Of a stretch of 64,000 nucleotides of DNA, positions 35,662 through 44,511 are shown in pieces. The position numbers were made by a program, and so were the translations under genes. The DNA comes from Allomuricauda sp. NBRC 101325. Its GTDB lineage: Bacteria; Bacteroidota; Bacteroidia; Flavobacteriales; Flavobacteriaceae. Position 1 is the first letter of the stretch, and each line of letters starts with the position of its first letter. The stretch lies in contig NZ_BSQF01000001.1 in assembly GCF_030268205.1 (NCBI RefSeq), positions 1,222,649 through 1,286,648 on the forward strand, given 5' to 3'. A model generated the notes under the pieces. The model did not search any database. It saw only the letters and a program-made list of their open reading frames with translations, and was not told the origin of the DNA.

Positions 35662-37179
35662 TTAATCCAAGCGCTGATAAATAAGTCCTCGATCCACCGT
35701 TGCGACCAGCGTGTAATTTTCTTCAAGATAGCCATCGATATAGGCATTGTAGTTCAATAGCTTTTTATCAAAAATTTCCTTCCCCTTACGAGCGACCAAG
35801 GTTTTGGGCTTAATCACTTCCATGATATATTTTAATTCCTCCAATCCAGTTTTTCTTGGATTTCGCATATAGGGAAACAACTCCTCCCGAGTAATGTTAC
35901 TAGGATGTGTGGCGGCCTTGGTAGGAGGGCTAATCCCCAACACCCAATAGCCAATATGGTATTCGGTAAAGAAAATGTTTTTGGTTTCCAGATGGTTTTC
36001 CAAAATATATTGGGGAACGGCAAGTCCTTCTCCATTAAAAAAAGTGCCTTTCTCCACTTTGTTTGAAATAATATTGGCGTACTCCAAATACGATTCCATG
36101 GGAATCAACAACAACAGGATCACCACGATTGGCCTGTACTTTTTCGAAAGTTCAGGCAATTTGGAAATCGCAATACCTATTGGAATTAAAATAAATGGAT
36201 AAAGTTGAATCAGGTAATGCCCATTGACTTTTCCTGCTTGCGAAAAGGATAAAAAGACCCCGGCAATACACAGTAGTAGCATCTGGATGGGCTTGCTCTT
36301 AAAATTCAACAGCTTCTTTTTATATGAGAAATAAAAGAATCCGACCGAAACCAAGATAAAGGGCATGGCACTTAATGGAGAATGAAACTTTCCATCCGAA
36401 TAGGCCAATGGAGCCTCAAAAATGGATTCCCACCAAATTTGGATATCGCCTTGCAAATAATAAGGAAAAGCCGTCAGGGCAATAGTAAACACAAAACCAA
36501 TTCCCATAAAAACAAGGTTTTTCAGGGTGCTTCCGAGCTGTTTTTTGCAATACCCTTCCCATAAAAAGTAAATGCCCAAACTTAAAACAGGGTAGACCAT
36601 GTTCAATTTGGTCATTACCGAAAGTCCAAACAAAAGGCCAGTGGTAAAGTACCATTTGGTGTCATCTTTTAGAAATAAAATGAAAAGCCCTGCAACAAAA
36701 AAGAAGGTGCAGATATGTTCCGACATAACGCCTTGTAGACTTCCGAAAAGGCTTTGGAAAAATACACAGAACAGCGCCACCCAAAAACCTATTTTTTTAC
36801 TGCTGATTTTTGATGCAATGCCATAGGTAAATAACGAAGTTAGGGCAACAAGCAAGCTGCCAAAAAATCGGATGGCGATAAAACTCTTTCCAAAAATTTT
36901 AATGATGATGGCAAAAAACAGGAAGGTAACAGGTGGTTTTAAATCCCAAAGTTGGGTGTAGGGTAAAAATCCATTGGCCCAAGATTGCCCCATTATGATG
37001 AAAGTGCTTTCATCTCGATCCACATAATCCCTAAAGAAAAATGGAAAACGAATGATCAAGGCCACCACAAATAAAATGAGGAAAACAGTTTTCCAATTGA
37101 GGTCTTTGAGGTTGAAGGGTTGAAACTTTTTAAGCACGTTTGGTTGGATTGTTTTGCCTATTACTAAGCATCTTGGCAA
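35662..37179 (-). CDS. Glycosyltransferase family 39-like (ArnT/PMT type) membrane protein
   Basis: An integral membrane protein of about 500 residues with some 10-11 hydrophobic segments. The first periplasmic loop has the GT-C acidic motif: 'FFFRDYVDRDESTFIIMGQS' then 'LPYTQLWDLKPPVTFLFFAI'. The C-terminal soluble part contains 'EYHIGYWVLGISPPTKAATH'. It transfers sugar from a polyprenyl-phosphate donor, acceptor unknown. The start is uncertain: no ATG is in frame near the N-terminus; TTG at 37177-37179 opens the frame and GTG at 37135-37137 ('VLKKFQPFNLKDLNW') is the alternative. Confidence 0.85.
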   Translation of the reverse strand: MPRCLVIGKTIQPNVLKKFQPFNLKDLNWKTVFLILFVVALIIRFPFFFRDYVDRDESTFIIMGQSWANGFLPYTQLWDLKPPVTFLFFAIIIKIFGKSFIAIRFFGSLLVALTSLFTYGIASKISSKKIGFWVALFCVFFQSLFGSLQGVMSEHICTFFFVAGLFILFLKDDTKWYFTTGLLFGLSVMTKLNMVYPVLSLGIYFLWEGYCKKQLGSTLKNLVFMGIGFVFTIALTAFPYYLQGDIQIWWESIFEAPLAYSDGKFHSPLSAMPFILVSVGFFYFSYKKKLLNFKSKPIQMLLLCIAGVFLSFSQAGKVNGHYLIQLYPFILIPIGIAISKLPELSKKYRPIVVILLLLIPMESYLEYANIISNKVEKGTFFNGEGLAVPQYILENHLETKNIFFTEYHIGYWVLGISPPTKAATHPSNITREELFPYMRNPRKTGLEELKYIMEVIKPKTLVARKGKEIFDKKLLNYNAYIDGYLEENYTLVATVDRGLIYQRLD

Positions 37180-37531
37180 TATAGATAATTTTGTATGTTT
37201 TGCGTGATTCTGTAGACACTGAAAAAGTATTTTGTAACAAATCTCTAATTTTGACTACCAATAATTTGAAAGTAGGACAAATCTTCGGAGCTTCTGGTTC
37301 ACTCAGCTTAGAATTGGCAGTGTTGATGCTTAACCACCAGAGGCCAAAATCCATTCCGTTCGTCACTTGCAAAGCATTTCCATAATCCATTTAAAAAGTC
37401 ATGGCTAATACTGTGGGCTTTGGTGGAAATGATGAGTCCAGTTTACTTTCAAAAAGATAACTTTAATGCTATCAGAATTTATGCACAAAGTATTATATTG
37501 ATGCCTAGTGCCAACATTAAATTTTATTGTT
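37180..37531. other. Unexplained 350-base intergenic region with opposing short frames
   Basis: No convincing gene. A plus frame of 64 codons (37191-37385) and a minus frame of 86 codons (37130-37390) overlap; both keep long open stretches across 37240-37385 ('LKVGQIFGASGSLSLELAVL' on plus; 'MDFGLWWLSINTANSKLSEP' on minus), with base composition less AT-rich than the surrounding spacer. Neither has a plausible start context. It may be a decayed gene or a repeat element used elsewhere in the genome. The last 90 bases are AT-rich and probably hold the promoter for the NfeD-like gene. Confidence 0.4.
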
Positions 37532-38107
37532 ATGGAAAATTGGTTTGTTGCTTTGACTGTGTTTGAAAAAGTCTATTGGATTGTGGCAATCGCTGGTTCT
37601 GCTATCCTTTTGGTTCTTGTTATCATGACATTAATTGGCGGTGATGTAGAGGATATGGGAGATGTGGATACCGACATTGATGCCGATACTGGAATCGATT
37701 TTCAATTTCTGTCCTTTAAAAATTTGATGGGATTTTTTACCATTTTTGGTTGGTCTGGAATTGCTTGTATCGAAAATGATTTATCCACAGGACTCACTGT
37801 TTTTATTTCAGTGGTATGCGGACTTTTAATGATGCTTGCGATGGCGTCTTTATTTTACTATTTGGCCAAGTTGCAGAGCAGTGGCACCTTAAAATTATCC
37901 AATGCGGTAAATCAAATTGGGGAAGTCTACCTAACTATTGGTGCAAATCGAACACGAATTGGTAAGATATCGGTAAATGTGCAAGGCACTTTAAGAGAGC
38001 TTTCGGCACTAACGGACGAGGACCATGACTTGGTTCAAGGTAACGTTGTAAAGGTTCATGAAGTAACTGATACAGGAATTTTGATTGTAAATCTTTTAAA
38101 TAAATAA
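37532..38107 (+). CDS. NfeD-like/YqiJ-like membrane protein (flotillin partner)
   Basis: A 191-residue membrane protein: three hydrophobic segments ('VYWIVAIAGSAILLVLVIMT', 'LMGFFTIFGWSGIACI', 'TVFISVVCGLLMMLAMASLF') separated by a short Asp-rich loop ('GDVEDMGDVDTDIDADTGID'), then a C-terminal OB-fold-like domain ('GEVYLTIGANRTRIGKISVN', 'VVKVHEVTDTGILIVN'). Start at ATG 37532 ('MENWFVALTVFEKVYW'). It precedes the flotillin gene by 5 bases, the standard yuaF-yuaG / yqiJ-yqiK pairing, so it probably anchors or organises flotillin assemblies in the inner membrane. Confidence 0.85.
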   Translation: MENWFVALTVFEKVYWIVAIAGSAILLVLVIMTLIGGDVEDMGDVDTDIDADTGIDFQFLSFKNLMGFFTIFGWSGIACIENDLSTGLTVFISVVCGLLMMLAMASLFYYLAKLQSSGTLKLSNAVNQIGEVYLTIGANRTRIGKISVNVQGTLRELSALTDEDHDLVQGNVVKVHEVTDTGILIVNLLNK

Positions 38108-38112
38108 CTACT

Positions 38113-39540
38113 ATGCTAACACTACCATTACAAATGGCAGGAGGTGCCACTTTGCTGGCCATCGGCTTTGCCATTCTATTTTTCTTTATCATCATTGTTT
38201 CCTTCATTAGGAGGTACAAAAGGTGTCCATCGGACCGTATTCTTGTGGTCTATGGAAAGGTTGGAACTGGAAATTCAGCGAAGTGTATTCATGGAGGGGC
38301 CGCTTTCGTTTGGCCTGTTATTCAAGACTATGAGTATTTGGATTTAACGCCAATTTCCATAGAGGTAGATTTAAAGAATGCACTGAGTAAACAAAATATT
38401 AGGGTTAATGTGCCATCTAGATTTACCATAGGTATTTCTACCGAACCAGGTGTAATGCAAAACGCGGCTGAGCGTTTGTTAGGCCTTGGACTTCCTGAGG
38501 TACAGGATCTTGCTAAAGAAATCATTTTTGGTCAGCTTCGTTTGGTTGTCGCTTCCATGGATATTGAAGAAATTAATTCTGACAGGGATAAATTTCTGAC
38601 CAATATTTCACAGAGTGTAGAGTCCGAACTAAAAAAAGTAGGTTTAAAGTTGATCAACGTAAATATCACGGATATTGTTGATGAATCTGGCTATATTGAA
38701 GCTTTGGGTAAAGAAGCCGCTGCACATGCTATCAATGCTGCAAGGAAATCCGTTGCCGAAAAAAACAGGGATGGTTCCATTGGTGAAGCCAATGCCAAAC
38801 AAGATGAACGTACCCAAGTGGCCGCAGCTAATGCTAAAGCGGTAGAGGGTGAAAACATTGCTAAAATTGATGTAGCTAATTCAGATTCCTTAAGAAGGCA
38901 ACGTGAAGCAGAGGCAGAACGCACTGCAATTGCCTCAGAAAAGGTGCAAGCGGCAAAAGCATTGGAAGAGTCATATTCTGCCGAACGTGATGCGGAAGTT
39001 GCAAGGGCTGAAAGAGAACGTAGCTCTCAAATGGCCGATATTGTGGTTCCAGCTCAAATTGACAAACAAAAAGTGGAAATTGAGGCCGAGGCCGAAGCAG
39101 AAATGATTAGAAGAAGAGCAAAAGGTGAGGCAGATGCAATACTTTTTAAAGCTCAAGCAGAAGCAAAGGGTATTTTTGAGGTTTTGACCAAACAAGCGGA
39201 AGGTTTGGATAAAATTGTAAAAGCTGCAGGCAATAATCCTAAGGATGCCGTTCTCTTATTAATCGCTGATAAATTGCCAGAATTGGTTGAAAAACAAGCA
39301 GAGGCCATTAAAAATATTAAGATTGACAAGGTTACCGTTTGGGATTCAGGAAGTCAATCTGCCGATGGAAAAAATTCGACCGCAAATTTTATCTCTGGGA
39401 TGTACAAATCAGTACCACCTTTGCAAGAAATGTTCAATATGGCAGGAATGGAGTTGCCTGAATACTTAAAAGGAAAGGACAAGGGTGGTAAGCAAGGAAC
39501 ATCAAAGGAAATAGATACTCAAGAGACCTCGGAAGAATAG
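38113..39540 (+). CDS. Flotillin family protein (YqiK/FloT-like)
   Basis: A 475-residue SPFH-domain protein that forms membrane microdomain scaffolds. N-terminal membrane segment 'TLLAIGFAILFFFIIIVSFI', SPFH domain ('CPSDRILVVYGKVG', 'CIHGGAAFVWPVIQDYEYLD', 'SIEVDLKNALSKQNIRVNVP', 'QDLAKEIIFGQLRLVVASMD'), then an Ala/Glu-rich coiled coil ('AERERSSQMADIVVPAQIDK' region, many AEAEA repeats) from about residue 215 to 355, and a C-terminal low-complexity tail. It is co-transcribed with the NfeD-like gene. Confidence 0.94.
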   Translation: MLTLPLQMAGGATLLAIGFAILFFFIIIVSFIRRYKRCPSDRILVVYGKVGTGNSAKCIHGGAAFVWPVIQDYEYLDLTPISIEVDLKNALSKQNIRVNVPSRFTIGISTEPGVMQNAAERLLGLGLPEVQDLAKEIIFGQLRLVVASMDIEEINSDRDKFLTNISQSVESELKKVGLKLINVNITDIVDESGYIEALGKEAAAHAINAARKSVAEKNRDGSIGEANAKQDERTQVAAANAKAVEGENIAKIDVANSDSLRRQREAEAERTAIASEKVQAAKALEESYSAERDAEVARAERERSSQMADIVVPAQIDKQKVEIEAEAEAEMIRRRAKGEADAILFKAQAEAKGIFEVLTKQAEGLDKIVKAAGNNPKDAVLLLIADKLPELVEKQAEAIKNIKIDKVTVWDSGSQSADGKNSTANFISGMYKSVPPLQEMFNMAGMELPEYLKGKDKGGKQGTSKEIDTQETSEE

Positions 39541-39561
39541 TTTAGATAAGACATGCGCATT

Positions 39562-39590
39562 AAAGAGACCATTTTAAATGGCCTCTTTTT
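39562..39590. terminator. Bidirectional terminator between flotillin and MocR genes
   Basis: AAAGAG (39562-39567) pairs with CTCTTT (39583-39588), one A-C mismatch, then CCAT/ATGG; T-tract on the plus side. It lies 21 bases after the flotillin stop and 3 bases before the end of the convergent MocR gene. Confidence 0.75.
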
Positions 39591-39593
39591 ATT

Positions 39594-41090
39594 TTATGTG
39601 CTTGCCAATTTTAGATACGCTTGTTTTAACTTTTCAATTACGATTTTAAGTTCCTCTTCGTTTAGGTTCCCATACCCAAAACGTATGGAGCAGGTATTTT
39701 TATCTTGATAAAGAATGGTTTTTGGCAGGAATAAATCCAGTTTTTCAGCTTCTTCTGTTAGTTTTAACAAGGATATGGGATTTTTAAATCGCAACCATAG
39801 GGCAAGCCCACCGGTAGGTATTTGCCAATCAAGAATGTTTTTAAAATATTCATTTAAAAAAGCGCATAAAGCATCCCTACGTTGTTTGTAGGTTACTATG
39901 TTTTTTTTCTTGAGCCGGTATATTTCCCCTTCGGATATCAGTTCAGCAAGAATTTGTTCCTGTATGAGGTCTCCTTGGGTGTCCAATAATTGCAAGTAAT
40001 TATTGGCTTCGGTAATTACCTGTTCAGGCGCTACGACAAACCCAGTATGAAAACTGGGAAATAAAGACTGTCCCAGCTTGCCCAGGTAAATAATATTCCC
40101 ATTGGCATCTGCACTGGCCATGGGCAACATAGAAGACCCTTCAAACTGAAAATCATGGTCAAAATCGTCCTCGATTATGGCAAAACCAAGAATTTTGGCC
40201 AATTCCAATAATTGTAGTCTTCTTTTGGTGCTCAATGTTGCGGTTGTGGGATAGTCCCGGTTGGAGCACACATAGATACAGCGAATGTGCTCATGCATAA
40301 AATGCTTCTGTATATAACCGATATCCAATCCCTCTTCATCAACAGGTACTGTTTTTATTTTTGCCCCAGTTTGTTGAAATATCATGTTGGCCACATAATT
40401 ACTTAGTTGTCCAACCAGTACCAAGTCGCCTGGATTAATTAATACCTGCGATACAATATACAGGCTCATTTCCGTACTGCGGGTATTTAATAAATGGGCT
40501 GGTTTTATGTGGAAGCCCCTGGTGGCATTTAAGTAGTTGCAAAGTTGCGTGCTAAAAATAGAAGGAACCAAAGCACTGGTTCGATTCCATTTGTTGATCA
40601 ATGGCTTTCGTTTCATTGCAGCACTATACCACCTCGAAAATTGGTGCACGGGGTGTAATCTTAAATCGGGCTTACCATCATTTATAGAATATTTGGCGGC
40701 GGTCTCCTCTTTGGTTGATGCAAGATTAAAGGATTGTTGGAAGGGGAATCCGGGAAATTTTGGATACTCGTACACTTGATTGATATGCTGAATACTCGCT
40801 TTGATCTTTACTTTGGAATCTTCTGGAACTACCACAAAGGTTCCTTTGTTGGGTATGATGTTTACCCAACCTTGTGAGGATAACTCATCATAAATGGCCA
40901 CAGCGGTATTGCGATGAACGTTCAATAATTCACTTAAACCCCGTGTTCCGGGTAACTTAATGCCTTTTTCTAGATAACCACGTTGAATGGCGTTCGTGAT
41001 TTGTTGTGCCACCTGCACGTATACAGGTTGTACAATAGACTTGTCTATAATTATTAGCTTTTCCAATACTTCGGAAACCGGACTATTCAT
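39594..41090 (-). CDS. MocR/PdxR-type GntR regulator with a degenerate aminotransferase domain
   Basis: A 498-residue fusion of a GntR winged helix (about 22-90: 'QPVYVQVAQQITNAIQRGYL', 'LPGTRGLSELLNVHRNTAVA') and a fold-I aminotransferase-like domain. The pyridine-nitrogen Asp is retained ('IIEDDFDHDF', Asp309/Asp311), and the tail has 'GGLALWLRF' and 'IRFGYGNLNEEEL'. However, the Schiff-base motif, normally YxGTFSKxLxPxxRxGY, reads 'YLGKLGQSLFPSFHTG' (335-350): Gln341 replaces the Lys and His348 the Arg. It may sense a ligand without covalent PLP. It is divergent from a TonB receptor with a 97-base spacer, the usual arrangement of regulator and target. Confidence 0.9.
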   Translation of the reverse strand: MNSPVSEVLEKLIIIDKSIVQPVYVQVAQQITNAIQRGYLEKGIKLPGTRGLSELLNVHRNTAVAIYDELSSQGWVNIIPNKGTFVVVPEDSKVKIKASIQHINQVYEYPKFPGFPFQQSFNLASTKEETAAKYSINDGKPDLRLHPVHQFSRWYSAAMKRKPLINKWNRTSALVPSIFSTQLCNYLNATRGFHIKPAHLLNTRSTEMSLYIVSQVLINPGDLVLVGQLSNYVANMIFQQTGAKIKTVPVDEEGLDIGYIQKHFMHEHIRCIYVCSNRDYPTTATLSTKRRLQLLELAKILGFAIIEDDFDHDFQFEGSSMLPMASADANGNIIYLGKLGQSLFPSFHTGFVVAPEQVITEANNYLQLLDTQGDLIQEQILAELISEGEIYRLKKKNIVTYKQRRDALCAFLNEYFKNILDWQIPTGGLALWLRFKNPISLLKLTEEAEKLDLFLPKTILYQDKNTCSIRFGYGNLNEEELKIVIEKLKQAYLKLAST

Positions 41091-41187
41091 TGTTTTAATA
41101 CTGGACTAGTTTAATCGTCCGGAAAGTTAGGACTTTTGCAGCATAAAATTAATTGACTTAAACACTTACCTATTACAAGCTTAAATA
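41091..41187. promoter_or_regulatory. Divergent MocR / TonB receptor control region
   Basis: Contains three related GGAC half-sites: CTGGACT (41101-41107), CGTCCGG on the opposite orientation (41116-41122) and TAGGACT (41128-41134); the two direct copies are 27 bases apart. GACTTTTG at 41131-41138, one base off the -7 consensus, overlaps the last half-site, so a bound regulator would cover the promoter of the TonB receptor gene. MocR regulators typically bind direct repeats in such spacers. Confidence 0.5.
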
Positions 41188-43020
41188 ATGAAGAATTCAA
41201 TTTTATTTTCTGCGATTTTAATGGTCGGTGCTTTTCAAGTAAAAGCGCAACAGGACGATGCTGCTGTAAAGGTAGATTCGTTAAGCGAAGTGGTGGTGAC
41301 CGCAAACCGAATTAATCTTCCTTTCAAGGAAAATTCAAGAACCATTAATATCATCACTGCCAACGCTATTAAAAATAGTGCTGCTGTAAATGTGGCTGAT
41401 TTGCTACAACAGGTTGCCGGTATAGATATAAGAAGACGAGGAACTGGTGGTAGCCAAGCAGATTTGTACATAAGAGGAGGTGGTTTTGACCAAACCCTAT
41501 TATTAATAGATGGCGTTAAAATGGACGATGCGCAAACGGGGCACCATACCATGAACGCAGCTTTGCCATTGGAGGTTATAGAAAGAATAGAAATTATAAA
41601 AGGTCCTGCCGCACGGGTTTTTGGACAAAATGCATTTGCTGGCGCCATCAATATCATTACCAAGAAAAGTTTGGATAATACAGTTTCCTTAAATGTAGAG
41701 GCCGGTTCTTTTGGGCAATTGAACGGGAGTGCAACGGCTGGTATCGATTCGGAAAACTCAACGCATATAATTCATGTGGGAAGGATGACATCCGAAGGGT
41801 ATAGAAACAACTCGGATTACGATAATGGCAATTACTATTTAAAAAGTATTTTCAATAAAAATGCACAGCCGATAGAAATGACGGCCACTTTCTTGGAGCG
41901 TAATTTTGGGGCTGAGAATTTTTATACTACCAATCCTACATTTCATGAGTACGAAGAAACCCAAAATAGCCTTTTGGCGTTTTCTACCACTTTTACGAAA
42001 AACAAGCTGAAAATACAGCCAAGAATCTATTGGAAACGGAACCAAGATTTGTTTCTATTAAGAAGAGATGAACCCGGTTTTTACAGAAACATGCATATTT
42101 CCAATAAGATGGGGGTTGAAACCAATGCATCTTATGCCTCTAAATTGGGAATTACAGGATTTGGAGTAGAGTTTTCTAAAATCTACCTAAGAAGTAATAA
42201 CCTAGGTAATCGAAACCGTTTTATGTCCAATGTGTTTTTGGAGCACCGTTTCAGCATTGCAGACAACAAGTTGGATATTACTCCTGGTGTGGCGCTAACG
42301 TATTTTTCTGATTTTAAGGTTAAAGCATTCCCTGGATTGGATATAGGTTATAACCTTACCAATGCGTTTAAGGTATATGGTAATATTGGTTATACCTACC
42401 GCATTCCGACGTATACAGATATGTTCTATAATGACCCAATTACCAGTGGAAATCCAGATTTGGAACCGGAAGAAGCTTTTGCGCAAGAAGTAGGGCTAAA
42501 GTACACCACTCCTGAATTTAATGCCAGCGTTGCTGTTTTCAATAGGGACGCAGACAATCTTATCGATTATATAAGAGACGATGCTGCTGAAGATGTATTT
42601 GTGGCAACAAACATTACAGAAGTAAATACCAAAGGTTTGGAACTGGATGCTGCCTATAATTTTAAGTTCAAAGACTTTATGCAAACCTTAAGTGTAGGCT
42701 ATGCGTTTTTGGATGATAATATATTTGATCAAAACGAAGAATTGTCCCGATACTCTTTAAACACGCTAAAACACCAATATACAACACGCTTGAGCACGAA
42801 ATTGTTCAAAAATGTACGTCAGAATATAATTTATAAATATGCAGAGCGTACTACAGGGCAAACTTATAATGTTTGGGATGCATCATTGGCTGTAAATGTA
42901 AAACAAGCGGAGTTTACCATTACGGCAAACAATATTTTTGATGCAGATTACATAGAGTCTGGATTTGTGCCTATGCCGCCTAGCAATGTGCTTTTTGGTT
43001 TGAGATATAGTTTTAAATAG
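41188..43020 (+). CDS. TonB-dependent receptor, BtuB-like
   Basis: A compact 610-residue TonB-dependent transporter. Signal peptide 'LFSAILMVGAFQVKAQ', TonB box 'VDSLSEVVVTANRINLPF', plug ('LLQQVAGIDIRRRGTGGSQA', 'DLYIRGGGFDQTLLLIDGVK', 'RIEIIKGPAARVFGQNAFAG') and barrel ending in Phe-Lys ('SNVLFGLRYSFK'). The size and plug are those of vitamin/cofactor receptors such as BtuB rather than glycan receptors. The divergent MocR-type gene suggests control by a PLP-like or amino-type ligand, and thus uptake of a related compound; this is inference. Confidence 0.93.
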   Translation: MKNSILFSAILMVGAFQVKAQQDDAAVKVDSLSEVVVTANRINLPFKENSRTINIITANAIKNSAAVNVADLLQQVAGIDIRRRGTGGSQADLYIRGGGFDQTLLLIDGVKMDDAQTGHHTMNAALPLEVIERIEIIKGPAARVFGQNAFAGAINIITKKSLDNTVSLNVEAGSFGQLNGSATAGIDSENSTHIIHVGRMTSEGYRNNSDYDNGNYYLKSIFNKNAQPIEMTATFLERNFGAENFYTTNPTFHEYEETQNSLLAFSTTFTKNKLKIQPRIYWKRNQDLFLLRRDEPGFYRNMHISNKMGVETNASYASKLGITGFGVEFSKIYLRSNNLGNRNRFMSNVFLEHRFSIADNKLDITPGVALTYFSDFKVKAFPGLDIGYNLTNAFKVYGNIGYTYRIPTYTDMFYNDPITSGNPDLEPEEAFAQEVGLKYTTPEFNASVAVFNRDADNLIDYIRDDAAEDVFVATNITEVNTKGLELDAAYNFKFKDFMQTLSVGYAFLDDNIFDQNEELSRYSLNTLKHQYTTRLSTKLFKNVRQNIIYKYAERTTGQTYNVWDASLAVNVKQAEFTITANNIFDADYIESGFVPMPPSNVLFGLRYSFK

Positions 43021-43106
43021 GGTGAAACAAAGCAGCCAAGGAATAAGGTTTGGATAAACATTTCAAAACCTTTTATTAATTTAGTGGTTTCAAACTCCTT
43101 GAAATC

Positions 43107-43976
43107 TTGAAGCTAAACCTTGAACAAATACCTCGGGAAAAGACCCTGACCAAAAGGGAGTTTCTCAAAAAATATTTCAAGCCCCAGAAGCCCGTAGTCA
43201 TTGAGCGCTTTATTGAGGATTGGCCTGCATATTCCAAATGGAACTTGGATTATATGAAGGAAATTGCTGGGGATAAGCAAGTGCCTTTGTACGATGACCG
43301 CCCTGTAAAGCACGATGAGGGATTCAACGAGCCACATGCGAAAATGAAAATGTCAGAATATGTAGATCTACTGAAAAGTGGACCTACCAAATACCGAATT
43401 TTTCTTTGGAACATTCTTAAAGAAGTTCCTCAACTTCAAAAGGATTATACCTATCCCGATTTTGGATTAAAGTTGATGAAAGGGCTGCCCATGCTATTTT
43501 TTGGTGGAGAAGATTCGCATACCTTTATGCACTATGATATAGATTTGGCCAATATTTTCCATTTTCATTTTGAAGGTAAGAAACAGTGCATTCTATTTTC
43601 ACAGGATGAGACCAAATTCTTATATAAGATTCCACATTCTTTAATAACCAGGGAGGATATTGACTTCGCCGACCCTGATCTCGAAAAATGGCCCGTATTG
43701 TCCAAAGCCAAAGGGCACATAACCCATTTGGAGCATGGAAATGTGCTTTATATTCCTGAAGGATATTGGCACCACATGAAATACATTACCCCTGGATTTT
43801 CTATGAGTTTACGTGCCATAGCCAGAAAACCAAAGAACTTTAGCAAAGCAATCTATAACATTTTTGTGATGCGCCACTTTGATAATCTAATGCGCAGAAT
43901 CAAGGGGCAAGAGTGGATCGATTGGAAAAATGAACAGGCAGTTTTGCGGACCCAGAAACTATTGGTTCAAAAATAA
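43107..43976 (+). CDS. Cupin-8/JmjC-like Fe(II) oxygenase-type protein
   Basis: A 289-residue cytoplasmic protein of the FIH/cupin-8 family of 2-oxoglutarate-dependent hydroxylases. N-terminal 'FKPQKPVVIERFIEDWPAYS' is the usual entry; iron ligands are His and Asp in 'FMHYDIDLANIFHFHFEGKK' and the distal His in 'NVLYIPEGYWHHMKY'. Targets in bacteria are mostly unknown; ribosomal-protein or small-molecule hydroxylation are options. The only possible start giving the conserved N-terminus is TTG at 43107-43109, because a stop lies a few codons upstream in frame and the first internal ATG is at residue 50. Confidence 0.85.
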   Translation: MKLNLEQIPREKTLTKREFLKKYFKPQKPVVIERFIEDWPAYSKWNLDYMKEIAGDKQVPLYDDRPVKHDEGFNEPHAKMKMSEYVDLLKSGPTKYRIFLWNILKEVPQLQKDYTYPDFGLKLMKGLPMLFFGGEDSHTFMHYDIDLANIFHFHFEGKKQCILFSQDETKFLYKIPHSLITREDIDFADPDLEKWPVLSKAKGHITHLEHGNVLYIPEGYWHHMKYITPGFSMSLRAIARKPKNFSKAIYNIFVMRHFDNLMRRIKGQEWIDWKNEQAVLRTQKLLVQK

Positions 43977-44450
43977 TCAGCGTATCAATTCATTGATTTT
44001 ATCAAACACCAAATGATTTTCCCATCCACGATAGAGGAGATAATCGGCTAATTTCTTCTTTTTTTTGAGCGGGTTGGTTTCGTTTATCTGCTCCAGACGT
44101 TTTTTGGATAGTTCATCCAAGGTGGTTAAATATTCCCCTTCATCAATCTCTTTAAGGCCACTTTTAATATTGAAAACAGAAATATCCCTTAGTTTGAGTT
44201 CACGAACTATGCGGTTTTTGCCCCACTTTTTTACCCTGAATTTCCCTCGTGCAAAACTTTTGGCAAAGCGTTCCTCATTCAAATAGTTTTCCTTGATCAA
44301 ATGCGCAATGATATGGTCAATCGCATCGGGAATCATACGCATTGCAGTTAATTTTTGAACCACTTCTTGGTGACAACGTTCCTGATAAGCGCAGTAATGC
44401 TCCAGTTTTTTGGTCGCTTCGGTAAGGGTGTAGGTTTTGGTAAACTGCAT
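43977..44450 (-). CDS. recX: Regulatory protein RecX
   Basis: Modulates RecA filament activity. 157 residues with RecX helical repeats: 'ALEHYCAYQERCHQEV' type ('KLEHYCAYQERCHQEVVQKL'), 'IIAHLIKENYLNEERFAKSF', 'ARGKFRVKKWGKNRIVRELK', 'YLLYRGWENHLVFDKINEL'. It directly abuts the convergent cupin-8 gene. recA is not in the window. Confidence 0.93.
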   Translation of the reverse strand: MQFTKTYTLTEATKKLEHYCAYQERCHQEVVQKLTAMRMIPDAIDHIIAHLIKENYLNEERFAKSFARGKFRVKKWGKNRIVRELKLRDISVFNIKSGLKEIDEGEYLTTLDELSKKRLEQINETNPLKKKKKLADYLLYRGWENHLVFDKINELIR

Positions 44451-44474
44451 GTTTCAAAAGTACATAAAACAAAA

Positions 44475-44502
44475 AAAGCGACCCCATTTCTGGAGTCGCT
44501 TT
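44475..44502 (-). terminator. Intrinsic terminator after rng
   Basis: GTCGCTTT (44495-44502) pairs with AAAGCGAC (44475-44482), one mismatch then CCA/TGG with a TTTC loop; on the minus strand it is followed by a T-tract (A-tract 44471-44477 on plus). It lies 10 bases after the rng stop. Confidence 0.85.
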
Positions 44503-44511
44503 ATATATGTA

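Noticed and set aside
37191-37385. 64-residue protein-coding gene in the spacer before the NfeD-like gene
   Set aside because: No start context, no family resemblance and an equally long overlapping frame on the other strand; kept only as an unexplained region.
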